A stretch of 32,963 nucleotides of DNA. Source: Gammaproteobacteria bacterium. Lineage in GTDB: Bacteria > Pseudomonadota > Gammaproteobacteria > Competibacterales > Competibacteraceae. The stretch's first letter is position 1. Every line of letters starts with the position of its first letter. Positions 1-7,769 of this stretch are shown here, piece after piece. The position numbers were made by a program, and so were the translations under genes. The notes below the pieces were generated by a model, which was not told where the DNA came from, did not search any database, and saw only the letters and a program-made list of their open reading frames with translations. The stretch covers positions 1 through 32,963 of the forward strand of contig PWUP01000245.1 of assembly GCA_003562535.1 (NCBI GenBank), given 5' to 3'.

Positions 1-192
1 GCGGTATTATTGACCTCGATGACCACGGTAGTCGGTTTGGTGCCCTTATTGTTTGAACGGTCGGTGCAGGCGCAGTTTTTAATCCCTATGGCGGTCTCCA
101 TAGTGTTTGGTTTGATTTCGGCAACGCTGTTGGTGCTGGTGGTGATACCGGCCTTATTGGCGGTCCATGAGCGCCTGGCGGAGCGTATGTAG
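1..192 (+). CDS. RND-family efflux transporter, C-terminal end (partial)
   Basis: Only the last 63 codons are present; the frame is open to the left edge, so the ORF-track ATG at 10 is not the start. The visible peptide is two hydrophobic helices around residues such as TTVVGLVPLLF and SIVFGLISATLLVLVVIPALL. This matches the last transmembrane segments of AcrB/MexB-like inner-membrane proton antiporters, where a conserved GLVPL or GLLPL turn precedes a final helix ending in PALL or PALY. The family exports drugs, metals or lipids, usually with a periplasmic adaptor and an outer-membrane channel. The substrate class cannot be told from this fragment. The family assignment is fairly secure; the subfamily is unknown. 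Confidence 0.75.
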   Translation, partial: AVLLTSMTTVVGLVPLLFERSVQAQFLIPMAVSIVFGLISATLLVLVVIPALLAVHERLAERM

Positions 193-195
193 GCA

Positions 196-390
196 TCAGC
201 CCAATAGCAACAGCACAATCCCGGCTAGGATGGCCAGTCCACCCATGATGTAGGTGATAATGACCACCCAGCGGGCAAGACGTGGCGGTGTTTGCGGCAG
301 TTTACGCAGTTTGCTGCGCAATACCCCTGCTAAGGCCAAGTCGAAAATACCAAGAACGATCAAAATTAAGGCAAAAATCTGTGTGGTCAT
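196..390 (-). CDS. Small two-helix inner-membrane protein, function unknown
   Basis: This is a 64-residue protein if read from the ATG at 390. The ORF track extends it to 95 residues, but the extra N-terminal part is polar, cysteine-containing and unlike a membrane-protein leader. Two hydrophobic segments are visible (about residues 4-22, QIFALILIVLGIFDLALAG, and 42-63, VVIITYIMGGLAILAGIVLLLL). A basic loop with RSKLRKLPQTPPR lies between them, which suggests a hairpin with its loop in the cytoplasm. It converges on the RND gene with only 3 nt between the stops. I do not recognise the family. It may be a small accessory membrane protein, but nothing in the sequence gives it a role. Confidence 0.6.
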   Translation of the reverse strand: MTTQIFALILIVLGIFDLALAGVLRSKLRKLPQTPPRLARWVVIITYIMGGLAILAGIVLLLLG

Positions 391-500
391 GAAAGTCTCA
401 TGCGATAAATTAACCGCTCTAATCATGGCCTGTTCACACAAAATTTGCAAAGTGCCGATCTGATTATTACAGTTTGTTGGCAATCATCGGATTGCAGCCT

Positions 501-546
501 GCCCTATAGAGGGCAAAATGCAACCATCACGCACTCTTTAGAGTGC
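501..546. promoter_or_regulatory. Two tandem inverted repeats upstream of glgX
   Basis: Two perfect short palindromes lie in the 83-nt glgX leader region: GCCCT-ATAG-AGGGC at 501-514 and GCACTC-TTTA-GAGTGC at 531-546. The second ends 20 nt before the glgX ATG. They could be operator half-site pairs or leader hairpins affecting translation, as no clear Shine-Dalgarno sequence precedes the ATG. A good sigma-70 promoter could not be placed here. Their role is inference. Confidence 0.35.
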
Positions 547-566
547 CGGAATGAGTTAACTAAACT

Positions 567-2699
567 ATGACAACAGCAACACATCCTCGTGTCTGGCCGG
601 GTTTACCTACCCCGTTAGGTGCGACCTGGGACGGTTCAGGTGTGAATTTTGCCCTGTTCTCTGCCCATGCCGAAAAAGTCGAATTATGTTTATTCGATAG
701 CGACGGGCGGCGCGAACTGGCGCGCATCCCAATGCCAGAGTACACTCACGAAATTTGGCATTGCTACTTGCCCGATGTGCAACCCGGCCAGCTTTATGGG
801 TATCGCGTGTACGGCCCGTACCAGCCGGAAGCCGGGCACCGCTTTAATCACCATAAACTGTTACTGGACCCGTATGCTAAAGCCCTGCGTGGTCAACTGC
901 GTTGGAACGATGCACTGTTTGCTTATCGGGTGGGTGATGCACTGGCTGATTTATCGTTTGATACCCGTGACAGCGCCCCATATATGCCTAAATGCCGCGT
1001 CGTTGATCCGGCCTTTACTTGGGGGCGACGACCTGACCCACGTCCTTGGCATGAAGCCATCATCTATGAGCTACATGTACGCGGTTTCACGATGAGGCAC
1101 CCGCAATTGCCGGCTGAAGATCGGGGTACATTCGCCGCCTTGAGTGCCGCTCCGGTGGTGGATTATCTGCGTGATCTCGGTATTACCGCTGACGAATTAT
1201 TGCCCGTCCATGCCTTTGTGCATGATCGTCATCTGGTTGATCGGGGTTTGCGCAATTATTGGGGTTACAACTCCATCGGATTTTTTGCGCCGCATCCTGA
1301 ATACTTGGAAACGGGTGAGTTGAATGCCTTTAAGACCTTTGTACAACATCTGCACGATGCCAATATCGAAGTGCTGTTGGATGTGGTGTACAACCATACG
1401 GCGGAAGGCAATCATCTCGGGCCGACCTTATCGTTCCGAGGCATTGACAACGACTCGTATTACTACCTGATGGACGACGCTCGGTACTACAATGACTTTA
1501 CCGGTACCGGTAATGCCTTGGAGTTACGCCATCCGCAGGTGTTGCGCATGGTGACCGACTCGCTGCGCTATTGGGTGCAGGATATGGGGGTTGACGGATT
1601 TCGTTTTGATTTAGCGACGACTTTAGCGCGGGTAGGTGGCGAATTCAGCAACCAATCGAGTTTTCTCGATGCCATTGCTCAAGACCCGGTGCTATCGGGC
1701 GTGAAATTGATCGCCGAGCCTTGGGATACCGGCATGGGCGGCTATCAGGTTGGACAATTCCCCCCTGGATGGGCGGAGTGGAATGATCAATACCGCGATA
1801 CCGTGCGCCGCTATTGGAAAGGTGATGAAAGCCAGCTCGCGGCCTTGACCTCACGGCTGTCCGGCTCAGCGGATATCTATGACCGCCGGGGTCGCCGTAC
1901 TTGGGCCAGTATTAATCTGGTAACAGCGCATGATGGTTTTACTCTCAGAGATTTAGTCAGTTATAACGACAAGCATAATACCGCCAATCAGGAAAACAAC
2001 CAGGACGGCAGCGATAATAACCACAGTTGGAATTGTGGCGTTGAAGGCCCTACGGATGATCCTGAAATCCGGACGCTGCGTTTGCAGCAAATGCGCAATT
2101 TGCTGGCTACTTTATTGCTGTCGCAGGGTGTACCCATGTTAGTAGCCGGAGACGAGTTTGGGCGCACCCAAAACGGCAATAATAACGCCTATTGTCAAGA
2201 CAATGAACTCAGTTGGTTAGACTGGAGTGTGATTGAAGGGGAAGAAGGCCAAGCCCTATTGGCCTATACGCAACGCTTAGTGGCGTTACGGCGCGACCAT
2301 ATCGTGTTTCATCGCAATCGTTTTTTTCAAGGCCAGTTAATTCCTGGCACTGGGGTCAAGGACGTCATGTGGCTGCGGCCTGACGGTGCGGAGATGGAAG
2401 AGGCCGATTGGCAAGACCCCCAAGCTAAGGCACTGGGCATGAGACTCAGCGGTGAAGCGGGTTTGATGCATTTAACCACCCGCGGTGAACAAGAGCCGGA
2501 TGATACGTTTCTGGTCTTGCTTAATGCGGCTCACGAATCCGTTCCGTTCCAGTTACCTGAAGAGGACGGGTATTGGCGGGTATTGATCAATACGGCGGAG
2601 ATTACCACTAAGGAAGCACCGGCTGAGCCAATGGTGACTTTAGTCCCCCGTTCCTTACAGGTGTTGATACGCGTGCCAACGGAGGATGAGCATCCATGA
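567..2699 (+). CDS. glgX: Glycogen debranching enzyme (isoamylase type, GH13)
   Basis: The 710-residue product hydrolyses alpha-1,6 branch points of glycogen or limit dextrin in the cytoplasm. An N-terminal CBM48-like domain (PLGATWDGSGVNFALFSAHA) precedes the GH13 barrel. All four GH13 regions are visible: DVVYNHTAEGN at about residue 271, GFRFDLA with nucleophile D348, IAEPWD with acid/base E384, and TAHDGFTLRDLVSYNDKHN with D456. The motif GLRNYWGYNSIGFFAP is typical of GlgX/TreX. The length is normal for the family. Its TGA overlaps the treZ ATG (ATGA), so the two are translationally coupled. This pairing suggests that debranched glycogen chains feed trehalose synthesis, although treY is not in the window. 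The assignment is secure. Confidence 0.95.
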   Translation: MTTATHPRVWPGLPTPLGATWDGSGVNFALFSAHAEKVELCLFDSDGRRELARIPMPEYTHEIWHCYLPDVQPGQLYGYRVYGPYQPEAGHRFNHHKLLLDPYAKALRGQLRWNDALFAYRVGDALADLSFDTRDSAPYMPKCRVVDPAFTWGRRPDPRPWHEAIIYELHVRGFTMRHPQLPAEDRGTFAALSAAPVVDYLRDLGITADELLPVHAFVHDRHLVDRGLRNYWGYNSIGFFAPHPEYLETGELNAFKTFVQHLHDANIEVLLDVVYNHTAEGNHLGPTLSFRGIDNDSYYYLMDDARYYNDFTGTGNALELRHPQVLRMVTDSLRYWVQDMGVDGFRFDLATTLARVGGEFSNQSSFLDAIAQDPVLSGVKLIAEPWDTGMGGYQVGQFPPGWAEWNDQYRDTVRRYWKGDESQLAALTSRLSGSADIYDRRGRRTWASINLVTAHDGFTLRDLVSYNDKHNTANQENNQDGSDNNHSWNCGVEGPTDDPEIRTLRLQQMRNLLATLLLSQGVPMLVAGDEFGRTQNGNNNAYCQDNELSWLDWSVIEGEEGQALLAYTQRLVALRRDHIVFHRNRFFQGQLIPGTGVKDVMWLRPDGAEMEEADWQDPQAKALGMRLSGEAGLMHLTTRGEQEPDDTFLVLLNAAHESVPFQLPEEDGYWRVLINTAEITTKEAPAEPMVTLVPRSLQVLIRVPTEDEHP

Positions 2700-4513
2700 G
2701 TGATTACCCCATGCCTTTTGGCGCCACCCTAGACGATCAGGGCACACGCTTTCGTCTGTGGGCGCCAGGTGCGCGTCAAGTGCACCTGTGTTTAGAAACG
2801 ACTGAACTGGCTATGACCGCTGTCGGCGACGGCTGGTTTGAACGGCAGGTGGCTGAAGCCGGTGCTGGAACCCATTATCACTATCGCATTGACGCCGGGC
2901 AGGCGGTACCTGACCCAGCCGCCCGCTATCAGCCAGGTGAGGTGCACGGTTCCAGTGTGGTGGTTGATCCTTCAAGCTATGTTTGGCAACAGCATGACTG
3001 GCGTGGGCGACCTTGGCAGGAGACCGTGCTCTACGAGCTGCATGTCGGCAGCTTCACCCCCCAAGGCACCTATGCCGGGGTGAGTGAGCGCTTAGACGAG
3101 CTGGTGGACTTAGGCATTACCGCCATAGAACTCATGCCACTGGCGGCGTTTTCCGGCCAGCGCAACTGGGGCTATGATGGGGTGTTGCCGTTTGCCCCTG
3201 CGGCCTGCTACGGCACCCCCGATGAACTAAAACACCTGATTGATACGGCTCATAGCAAGGGCTTACAGGTGTTTCTGGATGTGGTCTATAACCACTTTGG
3301 TCCCGACGGCAATTATCTGCATGTCTATGCTCCGAGTTTTTTCACTGAGCGAGTGCATACCCCGTGGGGCGTCGCCATTGACTTCGCTCGGCCCGAAGTG
3401 CGCGAGTTCTTTATTCACAACGCACTGTATTGGCTTCAAGAATACCGTTTCGATGGTTTGCGCCTCGATGCCGTGCATGCCATTTTTGACGATTCCCAAC
3501 CCCATATTCTCACTGAACTGGCCGAACGAGTACGCCAGACCTGTGATGCGGATCGTCACATACATTTAGTGCTGGAAAACGATGCGAATCAAGCCCACTA
3601 TCTGGATCGACGGGCGGACAGCACCGTTCCTCACTACACCGCACAGTGGAATGACGACATCCACCACGCCCTGCATGTATTGGCGACCGGGGAAAGCGCT
3701 GGCTATTACGCCGATTATGCCAATCGACCGCAGGCGCATTTGGCTCGTTGTTTGACCGCAGGATTTGCCTATCAGGGTGAACCCTCGGTGCATCGTGACG
3801 GTGAATTGCGCGGTCAACCCAGCGCTCATTTGCCCGCGACCGCGTTCGTGAATTTTATCCAAAATCATGATCAGATCGGCAACCGGGCTTTTGGCGAGCG
3901 CTTGACCCATCAGGTGCAACCGGCAGCGGTCAAAGCCTTGGCCGCTGTGACCTTGCTGGCTCCCGGTATTCCTCTGCTGTTCATGGGTGAAGAATGGGCG
4001 GCATCCACGCCATTTTTGTTTTTCTGCGATTTTCATGATGAACTGGCCGATGCCGTGCGTGATGGCCGTCGCCGCGAGTTTGCGCGCTTTCCTGAATTCC
4101 AAGACCCCGCCACCCGTGAGCGTATCCCCGATCCCAATGCTGAGCACACCTTTCGTCAGTCGGTATTAAATTGGGCGGAACGTCAGCAGTCTCCCCATGC
4201 TGAGTTTCTGGCTCATTATCGAGAGCTGCTGCATTTACGCCAGCGTGAGATCGTACCGCGTCTAGCGCATATGCCGGGTCATGCGGGGACGATTCATGCT
4301 TTTGCTGGGGCGCTGTGGGTAAGCTGGGTTTTGGGTGATGGCAGTACCCTGCACTTGATTGCCCGCTGCGATGCCGATGAGCATGAACACGCCGCATTAC
4401 AAGCACCAGGGCGTTTGCTGTATGCGACAGATGCCAACGGCTTACAGCATCTGTCTCAGGGCCAACTCCGGCCTTGGAATGTGCTATGGCTTTTAGAAGA
4501 ACGGGTGGTTTAA
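2696..4513 (+). CDS. treZ: Malto-oligosyltrehalose trehalohydrolase (GH13)
   Basis: The 605-residue enzyme cleaves maltooligosyl-trehalose to release free trehalose, the second step of the TreY-TreZ pathway. An N-terminal beta domain (FGATLDDQGTRFRLWAPGARQV) is followed by the barrel. Visible catalytic signatures are DVVYNHFGPDGNY (D195), DGLRLDAVHAI with nucleophile D258, LVLENDAN with acid/base E294, and NFIQNHDQIGNRAFGERL with D392. The LENDAN and HDQIGNRAFGER versions separate TreZ from the related glycogen branching enzyme GlgB. The start is supported by GGAGG at 2681-2685 and by the ATGA overlap with glgX. The TAA stop abuts the panC GTG directly. The treY partner expected beside it is absent here. 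Confidence 0.93.
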   Translation: MSDYPMPFGATLDDQGTRFRLWAPGARQVHLCLETTELAMTAVGDGWFERQVAEAGAGTHYHYRIDAGQAVPDPAARYQPGEVHGSSVVVDPSSYVWQQHDWRGRPWQETVLYELHVGSFTPQGTYAGVSERLDELVDLGITAIELMPLAAFSGQRNWGYDGVLPFAPAACYGTPDELKHLIDTAHSKGLQVFLDVVYNHFGPDGNYLHVYAPSFFTERVHTPWGVAIDFARPEVREFFIHNALYWLQEYRFDGLRLDAVHAIFDDSQPHILTELAERVRQTCDADRHIHLVLENDANQAHYLDRRADSTVPHYTAQWNDDIHHALHVLATGESAGYYADYANRPQAHLARCLTAGFAYQGEPSVHRDGELRGQPSAHLPATAFVNFIQNHDQIGNRAFGERLTHQVQPAAVKALAAVTLLAPGIPLLFMGEEWAASTPFLFFCDFHDELADAVRDGRRREFARFPEFQDPATRERIPDPNAEHTFRQSVLNWAERQQSPHAEFLAHYRELLHLRQREIVPRLAHMPGHAGTIHAFAGALWVSWVLGDGSTLHLIARCDADEHEHAALQAPGRLLYATDANGLQHLSQGQLRPWNVLWLLEERVV

Positions 4514-5380
4514 GTGCCGATTAACGTGATGAGCGCCATTGATCCGCTACGCCAACAAGTGGCTCAATGGCGGCAGCAAGGTGAGCGTATTGCATTAGTG
4601 CCCACTATGGGTAATTTACATGCGGGTCATCTGGCATTGGTCGAGCAGGCTCGGCAACTGGCTCCCAAAGTGATTGCCAGCTTGTTCGTCAATCCCACCC
4701 AGTTTGGCCCCCATGAAGATTTCAGCGCCTATCCCCGTACCTTGGCGGCAGACCAAGCCAAACTGGCGACTGCGGGCTGTGATCTGTTGTTCGCCCCCTC
4801 ACTGACTAGTGTTTATCCGCAGGGTGCCGAGCATACCACTCGGGTTGAAGTCCCGGGCTTATCCGATATCCTCTGCGGAGCGTGTCGTCCGGGGCATTTT
4901 GCGGGGGTGGCTCAAGTGGTGTGCAAACTATTCAATATGGTGCAACCCGACATTGCCGTGTTTGGCGAAAAAGACCGCCAGCAATTATTAGTCATTCAAC
5001 GCATGGTGGCTGATTTAAACATGCCGATTACTGTGGTGGGCTCGCCTACGGTGCGTGAAGCTGATGGTTTAGCCATGAGTTCTCGCAATGCGTATTTAGA
5101 TACCGAGCAGCGGCGTTTGGCCCCGCAGCTCTATCACACATTATGCACAGTCAAGGCCAAGCTGATCAGCGGTGAACCGGATTATCCCGCCATGGAACAC
5201 ACCGCAGTCCAACAGCTTGCCGCAATGGGGTTTCGGCCAGACTATGTGCGCATTGTCCGCGCCCAAGACTATGCCGACCCCACCCCCAGCGATACCGCGC
5301 TGGTGATTGTGGCCGCCGCTTGGCTAGGCCGAGCGCGCTTGATTGATAATATTGCAATTACAATGCCTTTGCGTGGCTGA
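4514..5380 (+). CDS. panC: Pantothenate synthetase (pantoate--beta-alanine ligase)
   Basis: The 288-residue enzyme joins D-pantoate and beta-alanine using ATP, the last step of vitamin B5 synthesis in the cytosol. The nucleotidyltransferase signature VPTMGNLHAGH (HxGH-type residues H36 and H39), SLFVNPTQFGP, FGEKDRQQLLVI and the KMSKS-like AMSSRNAYL are all visible. The start is taken as the GTG at 4514, immediately after the treZ stop. Aligning LRQQ with the E. coli protein from memory gives a nearly equal N-terminus, but the ATG at 4529 is an alternative. panC usually sits with panB or panD, so its place behind glgX-treZ is unusual and suggests transcription with the carbohydrate genes. No terminator was seen after it. 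Confidence 0.95.
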   Translation: MPINVMSAIDPLRQQVAQWRQQGERIALVPTMGNLHAGHLALVEQARQLAPKVIASLFVNPTQFGPHEDFSAYPRTLAADQAKLATAGCDLLFAPSLTSVYPQGAEHTTRVEVPGLSDILCGACRPGHFAGVAQVVCKLFNMVQPDIAVFGEKDRQQLLVIQRMVADLNMPITVVGSPTVREADGLAMSSRNAYLDTEQRRLAPQLYHTLCTVKAKLISGEPDYPAMEHTAVQQLAAMGFRPDYVRIVRAQDYADPTPSDTALVIVAAAWLGRARLIDNIAITMPLRG

Positions 5381-5401
5381 ATTCAGGATTACCCACCCCA
5401 C

Positions 5402-5431
5402 TTGTCGGCTGCCTGCCTATCCGTCTATAGT
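5402..5431 (+). promoter_or_regulatory. Candidate sigma-70 promoter for the amidoligase gene
   Basis: TTGTCG at 5402-5407 and TATAGT at 5426-5431 are separated by 18 nt. The predicted start of transcription is about 25-30 nt before the ATG at 5465. This is a pattern match only, in an 84-nt gap that follows panC. Confidence 0.4.
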
Positions 5432-5464
5432 TAACCTTCCCACAACCACGGACTTCAGCACCCA

Positions 5465-6421
5465 ATGAACACTTCCCCTACTCAGCGTCATGTTGGCGTT
5501 GAAATTGAATTCGCTGGCTTGCCGGTACACCAAGTCGCTGAACACATCGTCAGTGTGTTGGGTGGTACCCTGAACGTGCATACTGACTATGAAATCCAAG
5601 TGTGTGCTACCGCACTGGGTGACTGCACTGTCGAGGTGGATTTCGCCCTGCTCAAGCGCCTTGGTCAGGCACGCGCTGAGGCTGAACAAGACGTGGGGCT
5701 GATTGAGCAGTGGTCCGAGGACATGCTGGCGGCAGTAGCGCGCCAACTGACCCCTTGTGAAATTGTCACCGCCCCTATTCAATTTGCTCAGATCGTTGAA
5801 CTGGAGCCACTGATGCAGGCGTTACGCCAAGCGGGCGCCCAGGGCACAGACGATGCGTTAGTGTATGCCTTCGGCGTACACTTTAACCCCGAGGTCACTG
5901 GGCTAGAAGTAGCCGATATTTTGCCCACCATGCAAGCGTTTGCTTTGCTGCATGATTGGTTGCTGGTGCGTATGCAGGTTGACTGGGTGCGCCGTCTCGC
6001 GCCATTTATTCGCCCGTGGCCTGACGAATATGTCGCGCGTATTCTGGCGGCGGACTATCAGCCGGATATCACGACGCTGATTGATGATTATCTGGCGCAT
6101 AATGCGACCCGCAATCGTGCGCTGGATTTATTGCCACTGTTTGCGCATATTGACGCTGAACGGGTTAATGCCGCCGTTGGTGATGATCAAACCAAACCCC
6201 GTCCAACGTATCATTACCGGTTGGCGAATTGTCGCATTGGCGACCCTGAGTGGCGGCTCAGTGCTGAGTGGCAACCCTGGTTGCTGATTGAATCGCTGGC
6301 TCAAGATACGGCTAAACGAGCGGCCATGAGTGAGGCGTATTGCCAAGTACTGGGACAAATGACCGGGGATTTATTTGCCGATTGGCCGGGTCAGGTTCAG
6401 CAGTGGATGGATCGCTCTTAA
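5465..6421 (+). CDS. Amidoligase family protein (glutamine synthetase-like fold)
   Basis: This 318-residue protein begins with HVGVEIEFAGLPVHQV. This (G)xEIEF block is the hallmark of the putative amidoligase family (Amidoligase_2; glutamine synthetase / gamma-glutamylcysteine synthetase-like fold), and E13 and E15 are candidate metal or ATP ligands. Further family-like acidic strands are CTVEVDFALL, CEIVTAPIQF and FGVHFNPEVTGL. Members are thought to form amide or peptide bonds with ATP and are often paired with a class-I glutamine amidotransferase-like peptidase that removes or edits the product. No such partner is encoded within this window. The gene has its own candidate promoter and ends 1 nt from the mnmE stop. 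The substrate is unknown. Family placement is from recognised motifs; the function is inferred. Confidence 0.8.
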   Translation: MNTSPTQRHVGVEIEFAGLPVHQVAEHIVSVLGGTLNVHTDYEIQVCATALGDCTVEVDFALLKRLGQARAEAEQDVGLIEQWSEDMLAAVARQLTPCEIVTAPIQFAQIVELEPLMQALRQAGAQGTDDALVYAFGVHFNPEVTGLEVADILPTMQAFALLHDWLLVRMQVDWVRRLAPFIRPWPDEYVARILAADYQPDITTLIDDYLAHNATRNRALDLLPLFAHIDAERVNAAVGDDQTKPRPTYHYRLANCRIGDPEWRLSAEWQPWLLIESLAQDTAKRAAMSEAYCQVLGQMTGDLFADWPGQVQQWMDRS

Positions 6422-6422
6422 T

Positions 6423-7769
6423 TTATTTGCCAATACAAAATGAACTGAAAATCCGTCCTAGCAAATCATCGGCGGTAAACGTCCCGGTAATTTCACCGAA
6501 ACACTGATGGGCTAAACGCAGCTCTTCGGCCACCAGTTCGCTGGCCTGCAGAATATCAAGCTGCTGTTGAGCCGCCTGCAGATGGTGGCCGCCGCGCTCT
6601 AGGGCATCGAGATGGCGCCGCCGCGCGCTGAACAAACCTTCGCCGCCGCCGGTATAGCCCATACAGTGCTTGAGATGCTCCCGCAAAGCGTCGATCCCGG
6701 CGGCTGTTTTCGCACTGACGCGGATCTCCGTTCCCCACTCGCCTTGTGCCTCACCCGGAGTGAGCTCGGTTAAATCGATTTTATTGCGCACCACGGTTAA
6801 CGGTAAAGAATCTGGTAAGCGCTGGCGAATCGCTTCCTCAGCAGCCCCCAAGCCCTCGACGGCATCAAGCACTACTACTACCCGATCCGCTGCGGCAATT
6901 TCTCGCCAAGCTCGGCGGATGCCTTCCTGCTCGACCGGATCATCGCTGTCGCGCAAACCGGCGGTATCAAGCACATGCAGTGGCATACCATCGAGTTGAA
7001 TCCGCTCGCGCAATACATCACGGGTTGTACCGGCGATGGCGGTGACAATGGCGCTGTCTTGCCCAGACAATTGATTGAGTAAACTCGATTTACCCGCATT
7101 CGGTCGCCCAGCAATAACCACCGTCATGCCATCGCGTAACAGCCGACCTTGACCCGCATCGCGGCATAGCTCAAACCACTGCTGGTGTAATTCCGCTAAG
7201 CGCTGGCTCACTTGGCCGTCACTGAGAAAATCAATAGCTTCCTCAGCGAAATCGATGGTGGCCTCAATATACATACGCAGCTCAATCAGTCCCTCGACTA
7301 AGGCATCCACCCGCCGCGAAAACACTCCACTGAGAGACACCATAGCCGCACGCACGGCCTGTGCCGTACCGGCCTCAATTAAATCAGCGACTGCTTCAGC
7401 GCGGGCTAAATCCAGTTTACCGTTGAGAAATGCTCGTTCAGTAAATTCACCCGGACGCGCCAGCCGCGCCCCCAGCGCCAGTACCCGCTGCAAGAGCAGA
7501 TCAAGGACGACCGGCCCCCCATGCCCGTGCAGCTCCAGTACCTCTTCGCCGGTATAGGAATGTGGGGCAGGAAAATACAGCACCAAGCCTTCGTCAATCG
7601 GCTCACCGTCATCGGCCAGAAAACGCTGCAACAGCGCTCGGCGTGGGACGGGCAACTGCCCTAGAAACTGCTTGGCAATGGCAGGAACCGCCTCGCCGGA
7701 TAGACGGACAATGCCGACACCGCCCACCCCTGGTGGGGTGGCGATGGCGGCAATGGTGTCACGGCTCAC
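6423..7769 (-). CDS. mnmE: tRNA modification GTPase MnmE
   Basis: The 448-residue GTPase works with MnmG to install (carboxymethyl)aminomethyl groups on U34 of certain tRNAs. The N-terminal folate-binding domain (TIAAIATPPGVGGVGIVRLSG) is followed by a helical domain with an inserted G domain. The G domain shows GRPNAGKSSLLNQL (P-loop, about residue 221), TTRD, DTAGLR, and NKID. The C-terminus ends in the family-specific CIGK, whose cysteine is catalytically important. The length is normal. The start is a GTG that overlaps the yidC TGA (GTGA), so translation is coupled to the upstream yidC. It converges on the amidoligase gene with a single base between the stops and no visible terminator. 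Confidence 0.97.
   Translation of the reverse strand: MSRDTIAAIATPPGVGGVGIVRLSGEAVPAIAKQFLGQLPVPRRALLQRFLADDGEPIDEGLVLYFPAPHSYTGEEVLELHGHGGPVVLDLLLQRVLALGARLARPGEFTERAFLNGKLDLARAEAVADLIEAGTAQAVRAAMVSLSGVFSRRVDALVEGLIELRMYIEATIDFAEEAIDFLSDGQVSQRLAELHQQWFELCRDAGQGRLLRDGMTVVIAGRPNAGKSSLLNQLSGQDSAIVTAIAGTTRDVLRERIQLDGMPLHVLDTAGLRDSDDPVEQEGIRRAWREIAAADRVVVVLDAVEGLGAAEEAIRQRLPDSLPLTVVRNKIDLTELTPGEAQGEWGTEIRVSAKTAAGIDALREHLKHCMGYTGGGEGLFSARRRHLDALERGGHHLQAAQQQLDILQASELVAEELRLAHQCFGEITGTFTADDLLGRIFSSFCIGK

Noticed and set aside
3566-4147. 193-residue minus-strand ORF inside treZ
   Set aside because: It lies wholly within a secure gene and shows no family motif.
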